Counted from the first letter of the stretch, positions 26,830 to 35,042 are shown. The stretch: DNA of 64,000 nt from Pectobacterium parmentieri (GCF_001742145.1 NZ_CP015749.1:2542001-2606000), one strand, 5' to 3'. Notes: generated by a model from the sequence alone, not told the origin. A program made the numbers and translations.

Positions 26830-27354
26830 ATGGAAGCTCACGAATTAGTTGAAGCATTGCGCGAAGAAGAAAAGCACCAGGAAGAACAAGAAACCACGTT
26901 TGGCGGCACTGACCTGAGAATTGTCTACATCGGTGATAAGCCGGAAAAACGCATTGATTACAAGGGGCGTAAGTTTCTGTTTCGCCAGTCTACCCCTTCC
27001 GATGTTCCCCCCGTTGTTGCTGGATATTTGCTGGATAACTTTCCCCAAATGTTTGCCACACCGGAAAACGCCAAACGCAAGGCCGTACAGGTGGAAGAAG
27101 CCGAACGCCAGCGGCAGATTATTGCCGACTATCGCCGCCAGCAAGCGCTGGCACAAGAGCAGGCCGACGCCGTAGCAAACAGCTTTGTGGTGAAAATCGG
27201 TAATGATGCTATCGATTTGGCAAAGCTCACCAGCCACCAGTTACGTGAATTAGCGGAAGAAAATGGCGTAAATCCTTACTCACTCCCCCCGAATCCCAAC
27301 GATATGCGGCGCTATCTGGTCGATCACTTCAATCAACGGAAGGTGCAGGCATGA
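26830..27354 (+). CDS. Phage structural-like protein
   Basis: 174 residues. The segment LRIVYIGDKPEKRIDYKGRKFLFRQSTPSDVPPVVAGYLLDNFPQMF resembles short virion proteins found beside capsid genes in podovirus-like clusters, where ..DVP..VA..LL..P.. recurs. A charged helix (AERQRQIIADYRRQQALAQEQ) follows. The C-terminus (LTSHQLRELAEENGVNPY) looks like a SAP/HeH-type helical motif. There is no clear Shine-Dalgarno. Its stop overlaps the next start (ATGA). The structural assignment is tentative; only this fragment of a head module is present. Confidence 0.55.
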   Translation: MEAHELVEALREEEKHQEEQETTFGGTDLRIVYIGDKPEKRIDYKGRKFLFRQSTPSDVPPVVAGYLLDNFPQMFATPENAKRKAVQVEEAERQRQIIADYRRQQALAQEQADAVANSFVVKIGNDAIDLAKLTSHQLRELAEENGVNPYSLPPNPNDMRRYLVDHFNQRKVQA

Positions 27355-27635
27355 GCGAGAAAGTATTACGTGAGAAAGCGGTGTGTGAAAAGGTTGGCAT
27401 TAACAGGATTACGCTACGGCACATGTGGGAAAGCGACCAATTCCCCGCACCGTTCAGCCTTACCGGAAGTCGTGCCATTGGCTGGCGCGAAGCTGATATC
27501 GACGGGTGGATCGTCAAACAGTCCAGAGCGAAACGCCGTGCGGCCGTTATCGCTCGTCAAGTTTGGGGAAAACCAGAGCCGACCATGCCAGAAGCAATCA
27601 GCATGTTGGCACAACCTCTTTTTGAGCAGGAGTAA
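27351..27635 (+). CDS. Second AlpA/Nu1-like winged-helix protein
   Basis: 94 residues: VLREKAVCEKVGINRITLRHMWESDQFPAPFSLTGSRAIGWREADIDGWI is an AlpA/MerR-like winged helix. It is only loosely similar to the AlpA at 19275. It lies inside the virion-like cassette with a 4-base overlap to the upstream gene. Lambda Nu1, the small terminase DNA-binding domain, has the same fold, so a packaging-recognition role is as possible as activation of the late cassette. The C-terminal 30 residues are not recognised. Confidence 0.75.
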   Translation: MSEKVLREKAVCEKVGINRITLRHMWESDQFPAPFSLTGSRAIGWREADIDGWIVKQSRAKRRAAVIARQVWGKPEPTMPEAISMLAQPLFEQE

Positions 27636-27640
27636 ACACG

Positions 27641-27937
27641 ATGTCATACGGTTTAATTGATATTGCGGCGCAGACGCGACAGCAAGGGTTACAAGGTATG
27701 CAACAGGCGGCAGAGCTGGAGCAGCAGCGCGAATCCGCTAATGAGCAATTAAAGGCACAGCAGAAAATGGCAGCCAACCAGATGAAAGGCACGATGGCGG
27801 GAATGGGCGCGGCTGGCGGTGCGGCTATTGGTGCCTCATCTGCCGCGATGGGCGCAACGTATGGCTCATGGGCTGGTCCGGTTGGCATGGGCGTAGGCGC
27901 AGCAGTTGGCTTGATTGCTGGCTCACTATTTTCATAA
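27641..27937 (+). CDS. Glycine-rich membrane protein, ejection-type
   Basis: 98 residues. A glutamine-rich helix (residues 10-45, DIAAQTRQQGLQGMQQAAELEQQ..) is followed by a Gly/Ala-rich hydrophobic hairpin (about 50-98) with repeated GxxxG spacing, GMGAAGGAAIGASS and GVGAAVGLIAGSLF. This resembles small podovirus proteins released first to form the membrane channel for DNA. It lies 14 bases before the large ejection-like gene, which supports that reading. The function is inferred. Confidence 0.65.
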   Translation: MSYGLIDIAAQTRQQGLQGMQQAAELEQQRESANEQLKAQQKMAANQMKGTMAGMGAAGGAAIGASSAAMGATYGSWAGPVGMGVGAAVGLIAGSLFS

Positions 27938-27950
27938 TTTGGGGATTATT

Positions 27951-30900
27951 ATGGCTGATGTAAGAGGATTAGCGGACGGCTTCCTTGCCGGATTCAATAC
28001 GATGGATAACGCGCTACAGCGTCGGGAAGAATCGGAGCTACGGCGCTTTATGTTGGATCAGCAGCAGAAAAATGCCGACAGAAACTATGACATGGCGGTC
28101 AACACCCAGAACTGGCAGAAGTCTACCGATGAGCGCGATTACAATAATCGGGTTCAACAACAGAAAATCGGGCAGGAAAACAAGGTTCAGGATCTCGCAC
28201 TGGACAAACGCCGCGTCGATATCTCAGCGGGGAGTCTGGCCGTTTCTCAGGCGAGTGAGAAACGACAGCAGCGGCAGCAGCAACTACAGGAGATGACCAC
28301 GCGCTACGGGAATCTGGTTGAGGGTATTACGCTCTCTGCCCGTGCCGGAGACAAAGACGGCGCAACTCATCTGTGGTCACAACTTCCCCCTGACGCACAG
28401 CAATTTTATACAGCGCTAAATCCTGACTTCCTGACCAACTCCAACGCCGCACAGAGCGCCCTATACCTTAAATCACGCGCTCCGGCGCTCATGTCTGGGC
28501 AAATCAATCCTGATGACCCGAAAGTGATCGCAGCCACAAACAGTATTCTCCAGCCTGAATTATCGATTCGCACTGGCGAACTGGCCGACGATGGCAAGCC
28601 AATGAAAGCGCGGGAACTAACGCATATCATGCCCGATCCGCGCGGTGGCGATAACTTTTACTTTGGCGTGACCGTGACGCGAGAAGATGGCTCTACGTAT
28701 CAAGCTCCGATCACACGTAACCGCTCTACCGATCCCAATGACCCACCGTTGCCGCTATCCAGCGAACAAATTATGAGGACGCTAGCACAGCGCTCCCATT
28801 TGCTGGGGATGGCGCACCCCAACCTTGAAGATGCTGATCCGTATGCCGACCCAGATCCGAACGCGCCTTTTATGCCCGTACAGGATTACATGCAGGTGCC
28901 GCAGCATGTCCGTGTTCAGCAGATTACCGCAGGAAAAACGCCCGCCGATATTGTTAATGACTACAACGCTTCAGGTATGGAGCGGCAAAAATACTTGGGC
29001 GAAATGAAAAAACAGCAACAAGTGTCTACAGATGGCAAGTTGCAAAGGCAGGACGTGATTGAAACGTATGACCAGCAAATCAAGACCATTGACGGTCTGC
29101 TTACCGATCCGGGATTTAGCACCTCTGTAGGCGCTGGATTAGGTGTAGTGACCAAGCATATTCCAGGCACTGACGCAGCCAGTTGGGATACTCGCTTTAA
29201 GCAATTTGGAGGACAGAACTTCCTTAGTGCGATTCAGGCATTGCGTGGCATGGGGGCGCTGTCTAACGCTGAAGGGGAACAAGCCCGTATTGCCGTGTCG
29301 GGATTAAGTGCTAGCCAGTCCGAAGAAGAATTTATCCGCCGTGCCAATGACCTAAAAACCTTTCTGACGGATAAACGAGATCGTTATGCGACGGCTTACG
29401 GGATGAACACCCATCAAGGGCAGGAGCAAGGCGAGCTGAAAACATTCGGCGGCAAACCCTTTTCTAATGAGCGTGTGGCCAACGCCAGCAAATGGGCGAA
29501 AATGCCAGGCGCGACGGTGGAAAAAGTGGAAGGTGGTTATGCTGTTCGCCTGCGGTCTGCTGGTGGTCAACACCAGCCTATTCCACCAAACCAGCCTGAT
29601 AACACAACGGTAGCAGGCGCATCTGCACAACCCAACAATCCAGCAATACCGCAAACGGCGATCGACATGCTGCGCCAGCGACCAGATACCGCCCACCTGT
29701 TCGATCAGACCTTTGGACAAGGTGCCAGTCAGCACTATCTTGGAGGGCAACCTTCCCCAAAAGATGAAGGGCTGATCGGTGGTGGTCAGCCCGAACTTGC
29801 CCCAGACGTGCCGCAATATGCCCAGAGTATGAAGAAATCCCCCCAACAACCCACTCCTGCCACCGTAGAGCCGACCATTCAGGAACGCATCATGACGCAG
29901 GTCAGACAGTTGGGCATTCATCCTGAAATGGGCGCGGCCAGAGAATTCAGCACAGTGGACTGGAATTCGATGAAATCCAATCTGAAACACCTGAAGCCGG
30001 AACAGCAGCAGCAGATCGCCCAACAGATAGCGAACAAATTTGGCGGCAGCACCAGACAGGACGAGCAAGGGCGGCTCTTTGTGACTGTCCCTAGCGGGGA
30101 ATACCTGCTTAACGGCGACGGTATGACGAGGGAAGCCGTAGAAGGGTTCGCCAGCACGTTACAGCCACAGCCACAGCCACAGCCACAGCCACAGCCACAG
30201 CCACAGCCACAGCCAGCGAGTGTTGGCGCTCCAGCAGAGGAAGCCAACCCTTACGCACAGTTTGTTACCCCTTCTTCTCCGCAAGACATACCAACCACCA
30301 GCCAAGAGGAAAATCCCTACGCGCAGTTTGTCCAGCAGACGCCAGAACCACGCAGCTTACTGCAAGAGGGCTTACTTGGTGTGTCTGAAGCGGGTGGCGC
30401 GATTGCACAGGCGGCGGTAGATACGGTTAATATCATCCCGATGATGGCTGATTCGTTCGCCAGTAGCGGGGCATGGATCGGTAGTAAGCTGGGGCTTGGT
30501 GATGGAACCTATGCGCCGTCACCTCGCTTGTCATTGCCAGATGGTGTCGGCCCACAGACGCAAGGCGGGCAGATTGCCGCTGATGTCTTGCCATTCTTGA
30601 TCAACCCGGCATCACGCGCCGCCCCCACTGTTGGCAACCTAGCCGAACGTGTGGCTAATCTGGCTGCACGATTAGGTGCTGAAAGCGCTATCGGCTCAGC
30701 GGCACAGAATAGCGGAAATCAGAACATCGAGCAGGCAACCAACGAAACACTACAAGATTTAGCGGTTAACGCGGGGATCGGTGGTGTTGTGCGTGGTGCT
30801 GGCAATGTCATTGGTGCAGGTTATCGCGCCGCACGTGGAACAATCGCCCCAGAAGCACAAGCGGCTATCGATTATACGAAGCAAAATAACGCCCCGCTGA

Positions 30901-32096
30901 TGACCAGCGACATGATGCCGCCGCAAACCTTTGTCGGTCGCTCAATTCAGGCCAACGCAGAAAAAATCCCAGCCGTGGGTACGGGACAAATGCGTGCGGA
31001 TCAGCAAATGGCACGCTCCCGACTGGTGGATGAATTTTCACAGCGATACGGTGTTTACTCCGCTGCTGATGTGGTTCAGAGCATCGATAGGCAGAACTCA
31101 GCCGTTAAAAGCGCGGCTAAAAAACGCTTTAATGAAATTAAAGACAAAATGGATGCAAGAGGAGTAATTGACACCACGCGTTCTGTTTCTGTTATTGATG
31201 AAGAAATTGCCCGCCTATCAAGCTATGGTGGTACAAAAGATAAAACCACCATCAATAGGTTAACAGAATATCGGGATGAACTGGCAACGGGAAAACTCCA
31301 TTTTAGTTTACTGGATGGACAGCGAACCCAATTCCGCACAGCCGTAAAAGATCAACGAATAGATATGTTACCCGCCTCTACACTTGCAGTGAATCGTATT
31401 TATACTGCTATGACCAAAGATTTAAACCGAGCGATAAGCAAAGAATTTGGCGAAAAAGAGGCACTCCGCTGGATGCACGCTAAAGCTATCTGGGCTGGAG
31501 AAGCTGATAAAGTTCAACATACCAAAATAAAGAAAATTCTGGAAAGCGGCCATATTACGCCGGAAAGCGTCAATGCTATGTTGTTCGATACTAAAAAAAG
31601 CCAGGTGGAGATATTATATAATTCCTTGGATAATAGAGGCCGCCAGTCCGCCCGCGCCGGATTAATTGCTAAAGCGCTGGAGGGCGAGGCTTCTCCTGAT
31701 CGTTTCTTGCTAAGGCTTAACAAATACTCCGCGAATACAGGCATATTCTTTAAAGGTGAAGAGCGGCAATATCTTACTGGCTTGCAACGTTATTTGGAGA
31801 GTACACAACGTGCTTCTCAGGCGTCAGTGACCTTGCCTAATGGGCAGGTGGTGGCACAAGCTGGTTCCGTTATGGGACCGGGGTTAGCGGGTGTGTTTGG
31901 TGGTCCCGTACTCGCCGCAAAGGTAATCGGCACAATGGGAGCCTATGGCGCGGTTGGGCGAATATACGAAAGCCAACCGGTACGGGATGCGCTGCTAAGA
32001 CTGGCGAACACACCCAAAGGAAGCACGGTATTTGAACGTCACCTTGAAGCGGTAAACCGTGCGATTACGGCTACCGCTCAAGGGATGGTGGAATAA
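27951..32096 (+). CDS. Large DNA-ejection / internal virion-like protein
   Basis: 1381 residues. The start ATG 27951 follows GGGGATT. The N-terminal 120 residues are a Gln/Arg-rich coiled coil. Residues about 150-300 hold a phage domain with VTVTREDGSTYQAPITRNRS. Residues about 370-490 match a block common in virion proteins (RFKQFGGQNFLSAIQALRG..LSNAEGEQARIA). A low-complexity linker follows with nine Gln-Pro repeats and two ENPYAQFV/ANPYAQFV motifs. A hydrophobic Gly/Ala-rich segment and a helical C-terminus complete it. Size and architecture fit a protein carried in a capsid and ejected with DNA. No capsid, portal or terminase gene accompanies it. Confidence 0.72.
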   Translation: MADVRGLADGFLAGFNTMDNALQRREESELRRFMLDQQQKNADRNYDMAVNTQNWQKSTDERDYNNRVQQQKIGQENKVQDLALDKRRVDISAGSLAVSQASEKRQQRQQQLQEMTTRYGNLVEGITLSARAGDKDGATHLWSQLPPDAQQFYTALNPDFLTNSNAAQSALYLKSRAPALMSGQINPDDPKVIAATNSILQPELSIRTGELADDGKPMKARELTHIMPDPRGGDNFYFGVTVTREDGSTYQAPITRNRSTDPNDPPLPLSSEQIMRTLAQRSHLLGMAHPNLEDADPYADPDPNAPFMPVQDYMQVPQHVRVQQITAGKTPADIVNDYNASGMERQKYLGEMKKQQQVSTDGKLQRQDVIETYDQQIKTIDGLLTDPGFSTSVGAGLGVVTKHIPGTDAASWDTRFKQFGGQNFLSAIQALRGMGALSNAEGEQARIAVSGLSASQSEEEFIRRANDLKTFLTDKRDRYATAYGMNTHQGQEQGELKTFGGKPFSNERVANASKWAKMPGATVEKVEGGYAVRLRSAGGQHQPIPPNQPDNTTVAGASAQPNNPAIPQTAIDMLRQRPDTAHLFDQTFGQGASQHYLGGQPSPKDEGLIGGGQPELAPDVPQYAQSMKKSPQQPTPATVEPTIQERIMTQVRQLGIHPEMGAAREFSTVDWNSMKSNLKHLKPEQQQQIAQQIANKFGGSTRQDEQGRLFVTVPSGEYLLNGDGMTREAVEGFASTLQPQPQPQPQPQPQPQPQPASVGAPAEEANPYAQFVTPSSPQDIPTTSQEENPYAQFVQQTPEPRSLLQEGLLGVSEAGGAIAQAAVDTVNIIPMMADSFASSGAWIGSKLGLGDGTYAPSPRLSLPDGVGPQTQGGQIAADVLPFLINPASRAAPTVGNLAERVANLAARLGAESAIGSAAQNSGNQNIEQATNETLQDLAVNAGIGGVVRGAGNVIGAGYRAARGTIAPEAQAAIDYTKQNNAPLMTSDMMPPQTFVGRSIQANAEKIPAVGTGQMRADQQMARSRLVDEFSQRYGVYSAADVVQSIDRQNSAVKSAAKKRFNEIKDKMDARGVIDTTRSVSVIDEEIARLSSYGGTKDKTTINRLTEYRDELATGKLHFSLLDGQRTQFRTAVKDQRIDMLPASTLAVNRIYTAMTKDLNRAISKEFGEKEALRWMHAKAIWAGEADKVQHTKIKKILESGHITPESVNAMLFDTKKSQVEILYNSLDNRGRQSARAGLIAKALEGEASPDRFLLRLNKYSANTGIFFKGEERQYLTGLQRYLESTQRASQASVTLPNGQVVAQAGSVMGPGLAGVFGGPVLAAKVIGTMGAYGAVGRIYESQPVRDALLRLANTPKGSTVFERHLEAVNRAITATAQGMVE
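30162..30215 (+). repeat. CAGCCA hexanucleotide microsatellite (9 copies)
   Basis: Nine perfect tandem copies of CAGCCA inside the large ejection-like gene encode a Gln-Pro linker. Slippage would change linker length by two residues per unit without breaking the frame. Confidence 0.95.
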
Positions 32097-32117
32097 CGGT
32101 TACAAGCCACGGATGGC

Positions 32118-32960
32118 TCAGAATATCGTTTTAAGGGAAAAACCAACTATGCAGGCGGCTATTATAGTCAATGCGGTTAATATCTTCTTTGATAACTCTG
32201 TTAATTCGTTCAGTTTCTTGTCTGTTTCAGTGGGTTCGGCTTCATCATCAAACTCTGTAGGTGTATCGTCTATAACCTCAACCGATTCAATGGTGAAATT
32301 CTTTTTCTCTATATTCAGAGAAGAAATAAACGAAAATCTTTTTACTTCACTGTTTGGATTAACAATGATGTCAGGCAACTCACTATACATCTCAGAGTAG
32401 CCTGGTATCCATAGATTGACAATTGCAGAATTATATCCCTTATCGACTTTATTAATAAGAAGGGTAAAATCTTCTTCTGGAATGTAAAAATTAAACCCGA
32501 GTATGATGGGGTTTTCTGTGGGGGAGTCTGCATAAATCATGGGTCGGAAATAGCCAGAAAATTCCTTGAAGTAACCCATCTCATCGCTGGGGTATAGGTT
32601 AATCTCTATCTTTTTAATGAGTTGCACGGCGAATCTATCTTCAAGATCAAGGCTATCTAGGTTATCAGTATAGACATAACGGTTAAAGCTCTCACTATCT
32701 GCTTCTATTTTTATACAATGATTGCTTTCTTTCTTTAGTTCTACTAGGTCATTGGGTCTTTCGCCAGAATCTAAATTTAACGTTTTTATTATTTTATTGT
32801 CTTTATATGCTGAATAACTCGAAATGGCTGTTAATTTCGACGATGTTAATCGTAAGTGAGATAATTCATATCTATGGGAAATGCCTTTACCATCTTGTTC
32901 TGTAGTTATAATTGAGGCTGTTTTTCTATAAAAAACGTCTCCATTGAAAATCATTTTCAT
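32118..32960 (-). CDS. C-terminally membrane-anchored protein, probable cargo
   Basis: 280 residues, no family recognised. The N-terminal 220 residues look like a soluble beta-rich domain. Residues 225-255 are acidic (DDTPTEFDDEAEPTETD), and the tail LSKKILTALTIIAACIVGFSLKTIF is one transmembrane segment. It starts after AAGGA and is the only long minus-strand gene in the late half of the element. It is strikingly AT-rich and inserted between two virion/late-regulation genes, like a moron cargo gene. Exclusion or defence is plausible but unsupported by any motif. Confidence 0.75.
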   Translation of the reverse strand: MKMIFNGDVFYRKTASIITTEQDGKGISHRYELSHLRLTSSKLTAISSYSAYKDNKIIKTLNLDSGERPNDLVELKKESNHCIKIEADSESFNRYVYTDNLDSLDLEDRFAVQLIKKIEINLYPSDEMGYFKEFSGYFRPMIYADSPTENPIILGFNFYIPEEDFTLLINKVDKGYNSAIVNLWIPGYSEMYSELPDIIVNPNSEVKRFSFISSLNIEKKNFTIESVEVIDDTPTEFDDEAEPTETDKKLNELTELSKKILTALTIIAACIVGFSLKTIF

Positions 32961-33002
32961 TCCTTATTGTTGAATAATATATCCAATAAAAATGAGGTCT
33001 TA

Positions 33003-33797
33003 ATGTCCAGCATAATCGAACACACCTTACGTTTACACGAAGCCAGAAGCGCCAGCGCGTTTACCTCATCCTGCCGTGGTGGCGGTAAAATAGGCCGCGA
33101 TCAGTATCTGGGAGCGTTATCTACCGCCAGCTTACACTATCCCGTAGGCTATGACCTGTTCATGCTCCGATATAAATCTGATACCCCAGCCAATGAAAGA
33201 TTGCAAGCAGCGGTTAAAGAGTGGGTACATTTACAACGGAACACACCGGATCACGCTGTAGCAGCCTGCCTACTGGCTATCAATCTGGCAGTCTACCGCC
33301 CATTACCTCCACAACTTGCCCGACGCGCCAGCTTGTTACGCCGCTATGGTGCCAAGGCTGTTCGCACCAAGAACCTGATCAGCGGCCTCAATGCAGAGAA
33401 AAAACGCCTTGAGAACAAAACCAGCAGCAAGATAACGCAGGAACGCGCCGCCACGCTCGACAATCAGATAGTGTTGGAGAAGGCTTCACTCAGGCAGTGG
33501 TCAGAACAGGAAGCCGGTAATAGCGATGTATGCCCATGCTGTAAAGGTTCAGGTGAACAAATCAAAAAGTCTGGCAGCCATTGCCCTGAATGTGGTGGCG
33601 ATGGCCGACTGGTATCTACAATCGACGATATCAGAAAATCGCTATCTGCAACGGGCGTGAAAGTTAATGAAGAAAGCTGGCGGGTTGACTATGTGCCGTT
33701 GGTCAATAGCTGCCTTCACTGGCTGGATGTGGAATATCACCAGGCTATCGAACAGTTGAAGCGAAAAATCCGACAAGAAGAAAATGCGCTGGTGTAA
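33003..33797 (+). CDS. Phage antitermination protein Q-like
   Basis: 264 residues from ATG 33003 (GAGG upstream). A longer TTG-started frame would add 12 residues. The central zinc finger CPCCKGSG..CPECGGDGRL (about residues 178-205) and the helical flanks match lambdoid/P22-type Q antiterminators. Those load on RNA polymerase at the late promoter and allow read-through of late genes. In this element no lysis or morphogenesis block follows, only one zinc-ribbon gene. It may act in trans on a helper phage or on a short late transcript. Family call moderately sure. Confidence 0.72.
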   Translation: MSSIIEHTLRLHEARSASAFTSSCRGGGKIGRDQYLGALSTASLHYPVGYDLFMLRYKSDTPANERLQAAVKEWVHLQRNTPDHAVAACLLAINLAVYRPLPPQLARRASLLRRYGAKAVRTKNLISGLNAEKKRLENKTSSKITQERAATLDNQIVLEKASLRQWSEQEAGNSDVCPCCKGSGEQIKKSGSHCPECGGDGRLVSTIDDIRKSLSATGVKVNEESWRVDYVPLVNSCLHWLDVEYHQAIEQLKRKIRQEENALV

Positions 33798-33965
33798 CTG
33801 CGAAAAAAACTTGCGCAGATCTGCGAATTCTACGGTTCGCAAAACGAAACGTACTGGAATTCGCAAACGGCCTGCAACCCTTGCCATGTCTGCATCTATC
33901 CATAACGTGCAATTCGCCGTTGCGTAGGCGTTCGCAGATCTTTTCGTATTGATCATGGGGGAAAA
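33798..33965. other. TTCGCA-rich repeat region between Q-like and zinc-ribbon genes
   Basis: 168 bp with repeated TTCGCA/TGCGAA: TGCGAA near 33800 and 33823; TTCGCA near 33836, 33859 and 33930. It includes the palindrome CGCAGATCTGCG (33816-33827) and paired TGCGAATTC / GAATTCGCA. In lambdoid phages the DNA next to Q holds the late promoter, and satellites may keep packaging sites near an end. Which applies is unknown. Confidence 0.5.
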
Positions 33966-34511
33966 TTGCGCAATCGAACACGGCGTTACACCACATCACT
34001 TTCTTTCATTGGGCTGGATGCCCTCACCCTCCTGAAAAACGTTTCCGTTAACCTTCACATACCCATCATCCCCGCAACCTTCACACGGTGTGATGACGGT
34101 TTTACTGTTACCCTCAACGGAAACACGTTTCCCCTCTTTCTCGTCACTACACAAGCGAGTTACGGCACACGCTATTGGTATCAATGCCCCCAATGCGGAA
34201 AGCGTTCGACCAAGCTGTACGTTGATTTAGATAGGCTCACCTGCCGAACGTGCTCCGGCCTTTGCTATGCCAGCCAAAGTGAAAGCCAGTTAAAACGTTG
34301 GCGGCGGTTGGTACACATGGAAAATATGGCAAAGTTGGAACTGTGGCCGGATTACTGGAATCAGATAGCGCGGGTGGGGTTTAGCATGTCCAGACTTCCA
34401 AAACCCGCAGGTATCCGAGGCGACACGTTCCGCAGGAAATATCTGGAACTGATTCGGCTCAGGGTTAAATGTCTGCAAGCCCACCAGCTTTTAGTCAATG
34501 GAAAGCGCTGA
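33966..34511 (+). CDS. Zinc-ribbon protein at the element's right end
   Basis: 181 residues from a TTG start with GGGGGAAAA just before it. The zinc ribbon CPQCGKRSTKLYVDLDRLTCRTCSGLCY lies at about residues 75-102, followed by a basic helical region ESQLKRWRRLVH. Such proteins occur near phage late regulators, but I recognise no defined function. It is the last gene before attR. Start choice is uncertain because no ATG fits the upstream part. Confidence 0.65.
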   Translation: MRNRTRRYTTSLSFIGLDALTLLKNVSVNLHIPIIPATFTRCDDGFTVTLNGNTFPLFLVTTQASYGTRYWYQCPQCGKRSTKLYVDLDRLTCRTCSGLCYASQSESQLKRWRRLVHMENMAKLELWPDYWNQIARVGFSMSRLPKPAGIRGDTFRRKYLELIRLRVKCLQAHQLLVNGKR

Positions 34512-34603
34512 TGATGTGTAGTTTTTCTGTTTTGTGGGCTACTTTGTGCATTGGCTCTTTTGCGAATAAAAAACAACCAAAAACACCGCACACAAAACAA
34601 CAT

Positions 34604-34624
34604 GGGGGTATCATTGGGGGTATA
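34604..34624 (+). promoter_or_regulatory. Candidate integrase arm sites, right end
   Basis: GGGGGTA at 34604 and TGGGGGTAT at 34615-34623 have the same 12-bp spacing and connecting CATT as the pair at 16838-16857. The matching pair at both ends of the element supports an integrase-binding role. Confidence 0.6.
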
Positions 34625-34683
34625 TATAAAAACACAATAAAAATAAAATATTAATAATCAAATAATTAAAAATCACGTCACAC

Positions 34684-34713
34684 TCCAGTCGGGGACACCA
34701 TTCACACTTCTCA
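34684..34713 (+). repeat. attR: second copy of the 30-bp argW repeat
   Basis: Identical to 16707-16736 over 30 bp. Only the last 17 bases of the tRNA are represented, so no second tRNA gene is present. It marks the right boundary of the element. Confidence 0.93.
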
Positions 34714-35042
34714 AAGCGCGTCGTAAACTCCACTTTTCCTTGTAAATTCATAAAATTAAGTCATGTACATCGTTAGCTGCACACAGCAATCTTGTACCCA
34801 CGCCTAAATAAAAACAGCGCTCACTATCGACTTCGGCCAGGAAGATTATCGACGAGTCTACTTTTGAGGTCAGGGCGAGCGCTATATTGTTCTGATAGGG
34901 TCTGAACATGATGAAACGTAGCAGACGCCCCCATAAAGCATTGATAGTGGCTTGAATAACAAAGAATATATACTTGCAGCCATGAATATCCTTATAATAT
35001 CCATAGGATTTATTCACTATTTGTAAGGAATGTGTGTTTATT

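Larger units (their letters stand above)
16707..34713. mobile_element. argW-integrated satellite-like element (about 18 kb)
   Basis: The element is bounded by a 30-bp perfect direct repeat: the argW 3' end at 16707-16736 and a second copy at 34684-34713. It starts with a P4-type integrase reading inward, and has matching GGGGGTAT pairs at both ends. Contents are regulators (AlpA, AntA/AntB-type, ribbon-helix-helix), a P4-alpha-like primase with an iteron cluster, cargo genes, a virion-ejection-like cassette and a Q-like antiterminator. Capsid, portal, terminase, tail and lysis genes are absent. It is best read as a phage satellite or a strongly reduced prophage. Confidence 0.88.
34512..35042. 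other. Right end of the element and adjacent flank
   Basis: About 530 bp. It holds the right arm-type sites (34604-34624), an AT-rich stretch, attR (34684-34713) and then 330 bp of flanking chromosome. I see no convincing gene in that flank. Confidence 0.5.

Noticed and set aside
30162..30215. CAGCCA array as a possible CRISPR or iteron array
   Set aside because: It is a simple hexanucleotide tandem repeat inside an open frame with no spacers.
33642..33956. A minus-strand frame of 104 codons over the end of the Q-like gene
   Set aside because: It is mostly the complement of the Q-like coding sequence, and the rest covers the TTCGCA repeats. No independent support.
34684..34713. A second tRNA-Arg gene
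   Set aside because: Only the last 17 bases of argW are present; the rest of the cloverleaf is missing, as expected for attR.
34748..35017. An 89-codon minus-strand frame next to attR
   Set aside because: No ribosome site, no recognisable family and no conserved features. It overlaps the likely promoter of the secreted-protein operon.
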